Below, piece by piece: positions 10,747 through 18,873 of a stretch of DNA of 64,000 bases. Within the stretch, counting starts at the first letter, position 1, and every line of letters begins with the position of its first letter. Made by a program: the position numbers and the translations under genes. This stretch comes from Sulfuricurvum sp. (lineage in GTDB: Bacteria > Campylobacterota > Campylobacteria > Campylobacterales > Sulfurimonadaceae). Under the pieces are notes generated by a model. That model did not search any database and was not told the origin of the DNA. It saw only the letters and a program-made list of their open reading frames with translations. The DNA is taken from positions 62,001 to 126,000 of the forward strand of contig DYMK01000005.1 of assembly GCA_020721585.1 (NCBI GenBank), written 5' to 3'.

Positions 10747-11505
10747 ATGGCGATTGCGCTACGTAAACATGATGAAATAGCCAAACTACGCTCTGCCAAT
10801 AAAATTGTGGCAGAGACCTTGGCGTTATTACGTGAAAATGCCAAAGTAGGGGTTTCCTTAAAAGAGTTAGATGCGATGGGGGAGGAGTATATCCGAAGCC
10901 AAAATGCCAAACCCTCATTTAAGGGGCTGTATGGCTTCCCCAATGCGGTGTGTACTTCGCTCAATCAAGTGATTATTCATGGTATTCCTAGTGAGTATCG
11001 ACTTCAAGAGGGTGATATCATCGGCTTTGATGTGGGTACTCACAAAAATGGGTATTTTGGTGATGCTGCCATTACGGTGGGTGTTGGTCACATTAGTCAT
11101 GAAGATGAGGCATTGATTGCGTGCGCAAAAGATACCCTCTACCATGCGATTGAAATTATTGAAGATGGAATGCGTTTCAAAGAGCTTTCATACGAAATGG
11201 AGAAATTCATTCTGAACCGAGGTTATGTCCCTTTACGCAATTTTTGTGGACATGGGATCGGGAAAAAGCCGCATGAAGAGCCTGAAATTCCCAATTATTT
11301 TGATGGAACCAACCCAAAAGCGGGACCAAAGATTAAAAATGGAATGGTTTTTTGTTTGGAACCGATGATTTGTCAAAAAGAGGGGACTCCCAAAATTTTG
11401 ACCAATGGTTGGGATGTGGTGAGTGTGGATGAGCTGAGAGGCTCTCATTACGAGCATACGGTTGCAATTATCAACGGTAGAGCTGAAATATTATCAATCA
11501 TATAA
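10747..11505 (+). CDS. map: Methionine aminopeptidase, type I
   Basis: MetAP of 252 residues that removes the initiator methionine after deformylation. Metal ligands of the pita-bread fold are visible: two Asp in FDVGTHKNGYFGDAA, His in GHGIGKKPHEEPEIPNY, and two Glu in EPMI and HYEHTVAI. A catalytic His lies in VIIHGIPSE. There is no insertion typical of type II enzymes. Cotranscription with secY and infA is likely from the tight spacing. Confidence 0.97.
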   Translation: MAIALRKHDEIAKLRSANKIVAETLALLRENAKVGVSLKELDAMGEEYIRSQNAKPSFKGLYGFPNAVCTSLNQVIIHGIPSEYRLQEGDIIGFDVGTHKNGYFGDAAITVGVGHISHEDEALIACAKDTLYHAIEIIEDGMRFKELSYEMEKFILNRGYVPLRNFCGHGIGKKPHEEPEIPNYFDGTNPKAGPKIKNGMVFCLEPMICQKEGTPKILTNGWDVVSVDELRGSHYEHTVAIINGRAEILSII

Positions 11506-11514
11506 AGGGATTTT

Positions 11515-11733
11515 ATGGCAAAAGATGATGTCATCGAAGTTGATGGAAAGATTGTTGAAGCACTACCAAACGCTACGTTTCGTGTGGAGCTTCCAAATGG
11601 GCATGTGATTTTATGTCATATCGCCGGTAAAATGCGTATGCACTATATCAAAATTCTTCCAGGGGATACGGTAAAACTTGAACTTACCCCTTACAGTCTT
11701 GATAAAGGGCGTATTACTTATCGTTACAAGTAA
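11515..11733 (+). CDS. infA: Translation initiation factor IF-1
   Basis: IF-1 of 72 residues, an OB-fold protein that blocks the 30S A site during initiation. Sequence [20 protein letters not shown] and [20 protein letters not shown] is typical. It is the last gene of this cluster. In Helicobacter this gene is followed by rpmJ-rpsM-rpsK-rpsD-rpoA-rplQ, but here the next gene is on the other strand. Confidence 0.97.
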   Translation: MAKDDVIEVDGKIVEALPNATFRVELPNGHVILCHIAGKMRMHYIKILPGDTVKLELTPYSLDKGRITYRYK

Positions 11734-11743
11734 GTTCACTTTT

Positions 11744-11796
11744 GTCATTGCGGGCTTGATCCGCAATCTAAGATCCTGAATCAAGTTCAGGATGAC
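11744..11796. repeat. Modular palindromic repeat, two-hairpin type
   Basis: Two adjacent hairpins: ATTGCGG/CCGCAAT (11747-11766) and ATCCTGAA/TTCAGGAT (11773-11793). The whole unit begins GTCAT and ends ATGAC. It is the same element as 41832-41885 in opposite orientation. Lying 11 bases after infA, the stems could serve as terminator or mRNA-stabilising structure, though there is no T-run. Confidence 0.8.
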
Positions 11797-11809
11797 AGAA
11801 ATGATATTT

Positions 11810-12124
11810 CTACTTCACAAAACTACAGCAATAATCACTGATCGTCTTCACTTTTAAATGAAAAGCACTCTTAGGCGGAACATCAAAGCTTTGTGGAGCA
11901 ATGATACTGATCCACTCGGATGAATCGGGAAGTTGCACCTCCATCTCACCACTCATAATCTCCATAATCTCTTTATCGCCGGTATTAAAGGTATATTCAC
12001 CGGGCAACATGATTCCCAATGTTTTAATGCTTCCATCCTCAAAATGGAGGGTACGACTGGTAACATTCCCCCCAAAATAGACATTGGCGTTTTTCTCTAC
12101 GGTGACGTTGTTAAACTGTGACAT
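11810..12124 (-). CDS. ppnP: Pyrimidine/purine nucleoside phosphorylase (YaiE/DUF1255 family)
   Basis: A 104-residue single cupin-like domain. The family pattern is clear: FGGNVTSRTLHFEDGSIKTL, GIMLPGEYTFNTGDKEIMEI, SGEMEVQLPDSSEW and SFDVPPKSAFHLKV. The family cleaves nucleosides such as uridine, adenosine and guanosine with phosphate to base and ribose 1-phosphate. It is the downstream end of a minus-strand group with the two genes above it in transcription order; the gap to the next upstream gene is 29 bases. Confidence 0.9.
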   Translation of the reverse strand: MSQFNNVTVEKNANVYFGGNVTSRTLHFEDGSIKTLGIMLPGEYTFNTGDKEIMEIMSGEMEVQLPDSSEWISIIAPQSFDVPPKSAFHLKVKTISDYCCSFVK

Positions 12125-12153
12125 GACAATCCCTTACTCAAAATAGGGTGAGA

Positions 12154-12369
12154 TTATAGCGGATTGAGTTCTTGTTTGATCTTTTTTGGGAGATGGGCAA
12201 AGGGATATTTTGGATCCGTTCGCTCGTGACCCTCTTCTTTGATGATCACCTCTAGGGTCATTTCACTGCGATCGAAGCTTACCAACGTATAGAGTTTATC
12301 GTCTTCTTGGTAGCTAATGCGTCGCCCTTGAAGGTTCATAAAGGCTCTCTTTTTAGGTCTATATCCCAT
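12154..12369 (-). CDS. Small hypothetical protein downstream of cvfB
   Basis: A 71-residue basic protein, not recognised. The start ATG 12369 is chosen because AAGGAG lies ten bases upstream, while an in-frame GTG at 12378 abuts that site. The start overlaps the end of the S1-domain gene by 11 bases. Features are a basic N terminus (GYRPKKRAFMNLQGRRISY) and mixed beta/alpha content with no membrane segment. The overlap suggests coupled translation with the RNA-binding protein. Confidence 0.7.
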   Translation of the reverse strand: MGYRPKKRAFMNLQGRRISYQEDDKLYTLVSFDRSEMTLEVIIKEEGHERTDPKYPFAHLPKKIKQELNPL

Positions 12370-13207
12370 AAATACCACTCTCCTTAATCGTTATTTTTTG
12401 GTTTTCCTGAAGCTTGGTGAGGGCTGCTTTAAAATTTTTCTTACTCATTCCCAACATCTGTTGGATGATATTGGGATCACTTTTGTAGTTGCAGGGGAGC
12501 ATTCCCCCATTTTCGTGGAGGAGAGAAAGGATTTTTTCACTGGCATCACTTGATTTGTCTCTCCCCGTTTTTTGGAGCGAGAGATCGAGTTTACCATCTT
12601 CGCGGTGAAGTTTGATAAAACCGTGTTTGATGTCTCCGGTACGGATGGATTCAAAAATTTCATTGGCATACAACATCCCCTCGTAGCGATGATCAACAAT
12701 GGCTTTGTATCCCATAGGTGTTTTAGCGATGATCATAAAGCTCACGGGGGTATTGGGGTAAAATTTTTGGGGAGGAAGTTCCAGCGCGGCACTGATTTTT
12801 TCCGTACCGATAAGACGATTGGTTTTTTGGTCTAAAACAATCCGAAGAATCCGTTTTTCCCCGATACGAAAAGGGCGTTTTTGGTAAATTTTGGGGACAA
12901 AGAGATCTTTGGGTAATCCCCAGTCCACAAAGGCACCAATGTCAGTGGTATCAATCACCTCAACAAAGGTAAGTTGATTGAGGATCCCTTTGGGGGTAAG
13001 TGTTGTGGCAACGGGTCGATCTTCAGAGTCCGTATAGACGAAAACATCAATCGTGTTCCCGATATGCATGGTCTCTGTGACGTACTGATTGGGCAATAAA
13101 ACATCGTTCCCCTCTAACGTACGTAAAAAAAGCCCTGGAGCGGTCATTCTATCAATGATAAGGGTATTGATTTCCCCAATGTGTAGTGTTTCATTCATAC
13201 GTGCCAT
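12359..13207 (-). CDS. cvfB: CvfB/YitL-family S1 RNA-binding protein
   Basis: A 282-residue protein with an N-terminal S1-like part, a middle S1 domain (GAFVDWGLPKDLFVPKIYQK is the typical S1 turn), a further S1-like part (GYKAIVDHRYEGMLYANEIF) and a C-terminal winged helix (MSKKNFKAALTKLQENQKI). This arrangement is that of CvfB, which binds RNA and affects virulence gene expression in staphylococci; its role in this lineage is not known. It is divergent from the TPR/LprI gene, with about 75 bases between starts. Confidence 0.85.
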   Translation of the reverse strand: MARMNETLHIGEINTLIIDRMTAPGLFLRTLEGNDVLLPNQYVTETMHIGNTIDVFVYTDSEDRPVATTLTPKGILNQLTFVEVIDTTDIGAFVDWGLPKDLFVPKIYQKRPFRIGEKRILRIVLDQKTNRLIGTEKISAALELPPQKFYPNTPVSFMIIAKTPMGYKAIVDHRYEGMLYANEIFESIRTGDIKHGFIKLHREDGKLDLSLQKTGRDKSSDASEKILSLLHENGGMLPCNYKSDPNIIQQMLGMSKKNFKAALTKLQENQKITIKESGIYGI

Positions 13208-13282
13208 TATATCGACTTTAAGAAAGTATTATCGAATAAACACTATAATGTGATCAAATGGGATCAACGAAGGGGTTAGAAT

Positions 13283-14506
13283 ATGAAAAAAATGATGGCA
13301 TTTTTGGTCATGGTCGCCATGACATCCTTAGCGGTAATGGCAGGGGAAAAATACGATGCGATGGTGCAAAAAGCCAATACGGCGTATCAAGCGGGAGATA
13401 AAGAGAAGGCTAAAAAGCTCTATGAAAGTGCAGCTGCATTGGGGAGTCCCGAAGCTCATTATGCCCTTGCGTATCAGTATACCTTAACCCCAGAAGAGGG
13501 GGTCTATCATTTTTCGGAAGCGGCGAAAAAAGGGAACCAAGATGCGTTAGAATACGCCTTGGATGGGTTATTCTTTCGTGCCAATAGCCTCAAAATCGGC
13601 GATCCTCAAAAAGCGTTAGAGGTCTATACGATGGCTAAAAAAGCCAATCCGACCATCACGTACGATGAGAAAAAACTTAGAGTCATCACCCAATGTGCCG
13701 AGTCCAAAGGGTTTGATGGGGTAGCGTTTATGCAACGTTATGGTCTGAATGATAAAGGATTGGATCATTTTTATTCGGTATGGGAATTAGCTGAAGAGGC
13801 ATCGCATAAAGGGAAATTTGGGGATGCCAATGCCACCTTGGTCTTTGATTTGGTATGTCGTGGGGGAGAAGTTCCCAATGAGATGGAGCTAGCGGTTGAT
13901 GAGACCTATACCAAATGGAAAAAAGGATCAACCGAAGAGTTTGATCTGTGTAACAGCGTAATGAGTGGTGTGGGGATGGGGTATTGCGCCCAACAAGCGC
14001 AAGGAAAAGCTGATATCAAACGACAACGTCAGTATGATGCCCTAAGTACTGCATTGGATGCTCCGACAAAAAAACTCTTAGAGGGTGCCACTGCTACTGC
14101 GTTTGGTTACATAAACGCCAAAGCGTTACTGGAAGAGGGGCATGGCGGGAGTATCGCAGGTGCCGATATTATCGCCTCACAAACCCAACAAAAACAAGAG
14201 TATGTCGATTTGGTGGCAAAAGTGCAAAAGAAATTTTCCCCATCACTGAGTGGTACATTTGCCAAAAATGATCAACAACTTAACCAAGTCTACCAACAAG
14301 TGATCAAAAAATTGGGGACGAAAAAAGCGCAGTACGATGGGCAAGTGAATGCCACGAATGTTAAAAATGTTCAACGACAATGGATAGCTTATCGTGATAG
14401 CTCCGCTAAAGTGTTTGCAACGCTGAACCCTGCTGTCTCTGAGGAGAACTGGAAAAATTATTTGACCCAACTTCGGATTGATGCCCTTAAATCCTTAGCG
14501 CAATAA
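13283..14506 (+). CDS. Secreted Sel1/TPR-repeat protein with C-terminal LprI-like domain
   Basis: A 407-residue protein with a cleavable signal peptide (residues about 1-20, ending VMAG). Residues about 22-120 form Sel1/TPR-type helical repeats (ANTAYQAGDKEKAKKLYES, AAALGSPEAHYALAY). The C-terminal region from about 320 matches the LprI/DUF1311 pattern (DQQLNQVYQQVIKKL then VQRQWIAYRDSSAKVFA); the founding member is a lysozyme inhibitor of mycobacteria. Four cysteines in the middle part could form disulfides in the periplasm. Function is inferred only: a periplasmic protein that may bind a wall-active enzyme. TATAAT at 13244-13249 is a plausible -10. Confidence 0.75.
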   Translation: MKKMMAFLVMVAMTSLAVMAGEKYDAMVQKANTAYQAGDKEKAKKLYESAAALGSPEAHYALAYQYTLTPEEGVYHFSEAAKKGNQDALEYALDGLFFRANSLKIGDPQKALEVYTMAKKANPTITYDEKKLRVITQCAESKGFDGVAFMQRYGLNDKGLDHFYSVWELAEEASHKGKFGDANATLVFDLVCRGGEVPNEMELAVDETYTKWKKGSTEEFDLCNSVMSGVGMGYCAQQAQGKADIKRQRQYDALSTALDAPTKKLLEGATATAFGYINAKALLEEGHGGSIAGADIIASQTQQKQEYVDLVAKVQKKFSPSLSGTFAKNDQQLNQVYQQVIKKLGTKKAQYDGQVNATNVKNVQRQWIAYRDSSAKVFATLNPAVSEENWKNYLTQLRIDALKSLAQ

Positions 14507-14517
14507 CCTCAACGCTT

Positions 14518-14541
14518 CCCCTTAAGTCCTAAGGGGCTTTT
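14518..14541 (+). terminator. Rho-independent terminator after the LprI-like gene
   Basis: Stem CCCCTTA (14518-14524) pairs with TAAGGGG (14530-14536) around AGTCC, then a short T-rich run CTTTTG. It starts 11 bases after the stop. Confidence 0.7.
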
Positions 14542-14636
14542 GTGGGATTACTCTGCGTACTTCTAGCCTCTTTAAGAGACAAAATACTATACTTCACCAA
14601 TTTTTACAAGGGCGATATTGCCCCCAAGGATGAGGT

Positions 14637-16712
14637 ATGATTATCGACAGCGTGTGTACGTATTGTGGTGTAGGATGTGATATTGCTGCTGAGGTTGACG
14701 ATAATAAAATCATTAAAATAGGTGCCAAAGAGGAGGGAACGGTCTCTCAAGGGCGTTTGTGCATCAAGGGAAAACAGGGATGGGATTTTGTTACCCATCC
14801 CAAACGGCTGCGCAATGCCCGTGTTCGCAAATCTTTTTTAGCCAAAAATAGCGCACTCTTTGCCGATTTTGATATGGATTATCTCGAACCCGTGGATCAC
14901 GATTTTTATGAAATCAGCTATGAAAGTGCTTACGAACTCGCTGCTCGTAAACTTAAAGCCATTACCGATGAACATACTCCCTATGCGTTTGCTGCCATTG
15001 GGGGGGCGCGTACAAGTTGTGAGGGGTCGTATCTTTTTCAACATTTTACCCGTCACGTAGTGGGGTCTCCCCATGTCGATAACTGCGCCCGTGTGTGTCA
15101 CTCCCCCTCCCTTAAAGGGATGCGTACGACCATCGGTGAGGGGGCGGCAACCAACCCATTTGATGATATTTACGAAACCGAGTTTATGATCGTCATGGGA
15201 TCCAATACGACAGAGGGGCATCCCATTGTCGCCAATCGGATGTTGGATGTGATTAAAAAGGATCAAGCCCAATTGGCGGTGTTGGATGTTCGTCGTATCC
15301 AACTCTCCAAATCGGCGCAGTATCATCTAAGCATCCCTTACGAAGCCAACTTGATGATCCTTAATATGATGGCATACGTCATTATCCGTGAAGGTTTGGT
15401 AAATGCCGAGTTTATCGCCTCCCGTACCAAAGGGTATGAGGGGTATAAAGAGGCGATTTTAAATGATCCCTATGCCAATCCCGACTATCTACTCCAAATC
15501 GCAGGGTACGAATCGCTGGTGCAGGAGCTTAAAACCGTAGCCCGACTTTATGCAACCCGTAAAAGTCTCTTTTTTTGGGGACTTGGGATTACCGAACATC
15601 TCGATGGGTCGTATGCAGTGATGGCGATTACCCATTTGGCACTTTTGACCGGTAATATCGGCAAACGGGGGGCGGGATTGATGCCTTTACGAGGTCAAAA
15701 TAATGTTCAAGGGACGTGCGATGTGGGGATGCTCCCCTATTACGCACCCGATTACCAACCCCCCAAAGAGGTGGGGATGATGACCCCTGATCTGATCAAT
15801 GCGATGGAGGAGGGGAGTATCAAAGCATTGTTCAATATCAGTGAAGATATTGCCCATATCCACCCCAACCAAAACAAAGTCCATAAAGCCCTTGGGAATC
15901 TTGAGTTACTCATTGTCAATGAGCTGTTTGATAATGAGATGACCCAATTTGCCGATATTATTTTTGGGGTCAAAAGTGCCTACGAAAAAACAGGGGTTTA
16001 TGTCAACGCCGAGCGACGATTGCACCTCTCGCAACCTTTGGTAAATGTGACGATGCCCGATGATTGGGAGGTGATTGCTGAAATTTCCAAACGGTATGGA
16101 ACCGACTTAGGGGTCAAAAGTTCCCACGAGGTGTGGGAAAAAGTGCGCGTTGATGCCCCCATCCGTTTTGGGGGGGCAAGTTACGCCAAATTAGAGGCAA
16201 ACCGTTTGACTGGGTTGCAATGGCCGGTTCAAGAGGAGGATACTCCCATATTGCATTTGAGTGATTTTAGAACCAAAGATGGGTTAGGGTCGTTTCACTA
16301 TCACCAATACACCCCACGAGGGCAAGTAGCGGAGTTGGTGAAAAATGCGACACACGAAGGGTATTATCTCACGACAGGGCGGGTGTTGGTACACTATAAC
16401 AACGCGGCACAAACCAACCATTGTGAAAAACTCAGTCGCAGTCACACCGAAGATACCCTCTTGGTGAGTGTGGAAGATGAAGAGTTTTTTGAGTATAAAG
16501 ATTTTGTGGTACTGAAAAGTCAATACGGTCAAAGCGCACCTTTGCGGGTCAAAGTGAGTTCCACGGTCAAAAAAGGGACGCTCTTTACGACGTTTCACCA
16601 CGCAAAAAGTCGGATTAACTTTCTCTTTGGGGATGAGAGTGATGAATTGATTAAAACCGCCCGCTTTAAATCGATCAAAGTGGAGATTGTGAAACCCGAT
16701 TATCTGGACTAA
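14637..16712 (+). CDS. fdhF: Molybdopterin oxidoreductase of the formate dehydrogenase H (FdhF) type, cysteine form
   Basis: A 691-residue molybdenum or tungsten bis-MGD enzyme, near the 715 of E. coli FdhH. The N terminus binds one 4Fe-4S cluster through Cys7, Cys10, Cys14 and Cys42 (CTYCGVGC, LCIKG). The metal ligand in DNCARVCHSPS is Cys154, coded by TGT, where E. coli FdhH has selenocysteine; the His next to it, needed for formate oxidation, is kept. The dinucleotide-binding C-terminal domain contains TTGRVLVHYNN and LVSVEDEEFF. There is no Tat signal, so it is probably cytoplasmic. No FdhB, hydrogenase, accessory or cofactor gene is adjacent, so the electron partner is unknown. A YraN gene follows three bases later. 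Confidence 0.85.
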   Translation: MIIDSVCTYCGVGCDIAAEVDDNKIIKIGAKEEGTVSQGRLCIKGKQGWDFVTHPKRLRNARVRKSFLAKNSALFADFDMDYLEPVDHDFYEISYESAYELAARKLKAITDEHTPYAFAAIGGARTSCEGSYLFQHFTRHVVGSPHVDNCARVCHSPSLKGMRTTIGEGAATNPFDDIYETEFMIVMGSNTTEGHPIVANRMLDVIKKDQAQLAVLDVRRIQLSKSAQYHLSIPYEANLMILNMMAYVIIREGLVNAEFIASRTKGYEGYKEAILNDPYANPDYLLQIAGYESLVQELKTVARLYATRKSLFFWGLGITEHLDGSYAVMAITHLALLTGNIGKRGAGLMPLRGQNNVQGTCDVGMLPYYAPDYQPPKEVGMMTPDLINAMEEGSIKALFNISEDIAHIHPNQNKVHKALGNLELLIVNELFDNEMTQFADIIFGVKSAYEKTGVYVNAERRLHLSQPLVNVTMPDDWEVIAEISKRYGTDLGVKSSHEVWEKVRVDAPIRFGGASYAKLEANRLTGLQWPVQEEDTPILHLSDFRTKDGLGSFHYHQYTPRGQVAELVKNATHEGYYLTTGRVLVHYNNAAQTNHCEKLSRSHTEDTLLVSVEDEEFFEYKDFVVLKSQYGQSAPLRVKVSSTVKKGTLFTTFHHAKSRINFLFGDESDELIKTARFKSIKVEIVKPDYLD

Positions 16713-16715
16713 AGG

Positions 16716-17048
16716 GTGACTACCAAAGCTAAAGGGGACATCGCCGAAGAAAAAGGGTGTCATTATCTTCGCGCACGGGAGTGTCGTATTATCGATCGAA
16801 ACGTCTATAACCGTTTTGGGGAGATTGATATTATCGCGATCAAAGGGGAGGTTTTGCATTTTGTTGAGGTGAAAAGCGCGCAAAGTTATGAACAAGCGGT
16901 AAACAATATGAGCCGTACCAAACTTCAAAAACTTCATCGTACTATCCAAGGGTATCTTCAGCAAAAGAGACTCACCTTGGCGTATTGTTTGGATCTCTTA
17001 ATCGTCGTTGATGAGGAGATTGAGTGGATTGAAAACATCACTTTATAG
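16716..17048 (+). CDS. YraN/UPF0102 family nuclease-fold protein
   Basis: A 110-residue protein of the UPF0102 family, which has a restriction-endonuclease-like fold. The core signature is visible: GDIAEEKGCHYLR, NRFGEIDIIA (the D of the PD-ExK-like site) and VLHFVEVKSA (the E-x-K). The start is GTG 16716, only three bases after the fdhF stop, so coexpression is likely. Biochemical role is not established for the family. Confidence 0.88.
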   Translation: MTTKAKGDIAEEKGCHYLRARECRIIDRNVYNRFGEIDIIAIKGEVLHFVEVKSAQSYEQAVNNMSRTKLQKLHRTIQGYLQQKRLTLAYCLDLLIVVDEEIEWIENITL

Positions 17049-17084
17049 CCATTTTCCTTAGAAAAATAGGGGAAATTCTCTAAT

Positions 17085-17114
17085 AAGACATTTTAAAGCA
17101 TGAGGCGTTATAAT
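17085..17114 (+). promoter_or_regulatory. Putative trxA promoter
   Basis: TATAAT at 17109-17114 with AAGACA 17085-17090 (four of six matching TTGACA) at 18 bp. The trxA start codon is 32 bases downstream of the -10. Confidence 0.5.
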
Positions 17115-17145
17115 TGCCCATCAGAATAAAACCTAAGGAAATAAA

Positions 17146-17463
17146 ATGGGTAAATATACCGAATTAACCGCAGCGAATTTCGCAGATGTAACCAAAGAGG
17201 GTGTGAGTTTAGTGGATTTTTGGGCACCATGGTGTGGACCTTGTCGTATGATCGCCCCTGTGATTGAAGAGTTGGCAAATGATTTTGAAGGTAAAGCAAA
17301 CATTTGTAAAGTAAACACCGATGAAGAACAAGATATCGCCGTAAAATACGGTATCCGTTCTATCCCTACCATCCTTTTCTTCAAAGATGGAGTTAAAGTA
17401 GATCAAATGGTTGGCGCAGCTTCCAAGCAAGCGTTCGCTGATAAACTTAACGCCCTTCTTTAA
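17146..17463 (+). CDS. trxA: Thioredoxin
   Basis: A 105-residue thioredoxin with the active site WCGPC at residues about 28-32 ([11 protein letters not shown]) and the cis-proline loop IRSIPT. It reduces protein disulfides in the cytoplasm using thioredoxin reductase, which is not in this window. It has its own promoter and a following terminator, so it is probably monocistronic. Confidence 0.98.
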   Translation: MGKYTELTAANFADVTKEGVSLVDFWAPWCGPCRMIAPVIEELANDFEGKANICKVNTDEEQDIAVKYGIRSIPTILFFKDGVKVDQMVGAASKQAFADKLNALL

Positions 17464-17473
17464 TCTCCCCTTC

Positions 17474-17518
17474 TCTCCGATTTTTGGTCGGAGATGAATA
17501 ATCTCTCTTCTTTTTTTT
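17474..17518 (+). terminator. Rho-independent terminator after trxA
   Basis: Two overlapping hairpins follow the stop: TCTCCGA (17474-17480) with TCGGAGA (17488-17494), and GAGAT (17491-17495) with ATCTC (17501-17505). The second is followed by a run of T residues (17511-17518). Confidence 0.7.
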
Positions 17519-17581
17519 CAAAACCACCGTTTATCTCAATCGAAAATTTCTTTTATACACATTTTGTCTTCATGTATTCGT

Positions 17582-17686
17582 AATGGTATGAGCGGAATCA
17601 GTCGTGTGACTTGGAACGATTATTAATCCATATTCGCACCAATTATGGTATGATTAAAACCATAATTCTTACCATTTGAACCATAA
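17582..17686 (+). promoter_or_regulatory. fic promoter region with repeated ATGGT/ACCAT half-sites
   Basis: A perfect inverted repeat AATTATGGT (17641-17649) and ACCATAATT (17659-17667) flanks a 9-bp centre containing a -10-like TATGAT (17649-17654). Further copies of the half-site lie at 17582-17589 (AATGGTAT), 17671-17675 (ACCAT) and 17680-17686 (ACCATAA). This looks like an operator array for a repressor, possibly the C-terminal winged-helix region of the Fic protein itself; that link is an inference. Confidence 0.5.
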
Positions 17687-17699
17687 GGGAATCGTGATT

Positions 17700-18845
17700 A
17701 TGAAACGTTGGATATGGGAACAAGAGGCTTATCCTGATTTTACGTATGACGTGAAGGCACTTGAGCCGTTAGTGCAAGCCATTTTGTTAGAGCAGGGGTA
17801 TCTTAGTGCGATAACCCAAACGATGGATCGAAACACGATCGCACAAAGACAACTTGAAGCACTCATGTATGAAGCGATAAGTACCGCGGCAATAGAGGGG
17901 GAAATACTTAATCGTGATAGCGTCAAAGCCTCAATACAAAGGAAGCTTGGGATCGTTGCTCTGGATGGGTCAAAGCGGGATGTTTCGACCGATTATCTGA
18001 TCGAAATACTCATTGATGCCAATACCAATTACGATCAGGAGTTAACCCTTGAACGGCTTTTTGGGTGGCATAATGCCCTTTTTCCCAATGGGTACAGTGG
18101 GCTTACGAAAATTAATGTCGCCACACTCAGGGGTGAAGAGACCATGGAAGTGGTTGGGGGGGCTATTGGAAAAGAGAAAACCTATTACGTTGCACCTCCA
18201 CGGGTATATCTTGAGGGGGAAATGGATCGGTATGTGCGATGGTTTAATGATACGCCTGCTAGTTTAGTGAAAGCGTGCATAGCCCATCTTTGGTTTGTAA
18301 TCCTTCACCCTTTTGATGATGGGAATGGGAGGATCGCCCGGGCTATCACCGATTTGGTCTTATCCAAAATTGAACAATCGACCACTTCACGACTCTATTC
18401 GATGTCGGGTGCTATCAATAATGATCGCGTAGGGTATTACAAAGCATTGGAAAAGACGACAGGATTTGTGCGAAAAGAGCGCGACCATTTGAACATCACG
18501 CAGTGGTGTGAATGGTTCCTCTCGACATTGTCTACTGCATTAGGGGAGACCAAAAAAAAGTTAGGCTATATCGTACAAAAAACGGTGTTTTGGGATACCT
18601 ACCAAGAGTATCATCTCAATGCTAGACAGATAAAAGTCCTTAACAAGATACTGGATATAGGAGCTGAAAACTTTCAAGGGTCACTGAGTAAAAAGAAATA
18701 TATGCGTATAGCCGATTGTGCATCCACTACCGCATCACGGGACATGACACACTTACTAAATATTGGCTGTATTGGTCATATTGAGGGGACGAATGGGAGA
18801 AATGTTCGGTATGAGATCGTTTTTGGAGGGAAAAAAAGCTCTTAG
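17700..18845 (+). CDS. Fic family protein with DUF4172 N terminus and inhibitory motif
   Basis: A 381-residue Fic protein. ATG 17700 is chosen because AAGGGA (17685-17690) lies nine bases upstream. N-terminal residues about 1-90 resemble DUF4172. The inhibitory motif (S/T)xxxE(G/N) is TAAIEG at residues 62-67, making it an N-terminally inhibited (class II) Fic enzyme. The catalytic motif HPFDDGNGR starts at about residue 203. The C-terminal part (LSKKKYMRIADCASTTASRD) resembles a winged helix. Fic proteins usually transfer AMP onto a target hydroxyl group; the target here is unknown. No separate antitoxin gene is present. Neighbours are trxA and prfB, which say nothing about its job. Confidence 0.88.
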   Translation: MKRWIWEQEAYPDFTYDVKALEPLVQAILLEQGYLSAITQTMDRNTIAQRQLEALMYEAISTAAIEGEILNRDSVKASIQRKLGIVALDGSKRDVSTDYLIEILIDANTNYDQELTLERLFGWHNALFPNGYSGLTKINVATLRGEETMEVVGGAIGKEKTYYVAPPRVYLEGEMDRYVRWFNDTPASLVKACIAHLWFVILHPFDDGNGRIARAITDLVLSKIEQSTTSRLYSMSGAINNDRVGYYKALEKTTGFVRKERDHLNITQWCEWFLSTLSTALGETKKKLGYIVQKTVFWDTYQEYHLNARQIKVLNKILDIGAENFQGSLSKKKYMRIADCASTTASRDMTHLLNIGCIGHIEGTNGRNVRYEIVFGGKKSS

Positions 18846-18869
18846 GGATCACTCCCTAGAGGTTTTTTT
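18843..18869 (+). terminator. Rho-independent terminator overlapping the fic stop codon
   Basis: TAGGGA (18843-18848) pairs with TCCCTA (18853-18858) around TCAC and is followed by GAGGTTTTTTT. The first bases of the stem are the fic stop codon. Confidence 0.7.
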
Positions 18870-18873
18870 ACGA

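Noticed and set aside
15096-15098. Selenocysteine codon in the FdhF-like gene
   Set aside because: The codon for the metal ligand is TGT (Cys), and no in-frame TGA is found in the gene.
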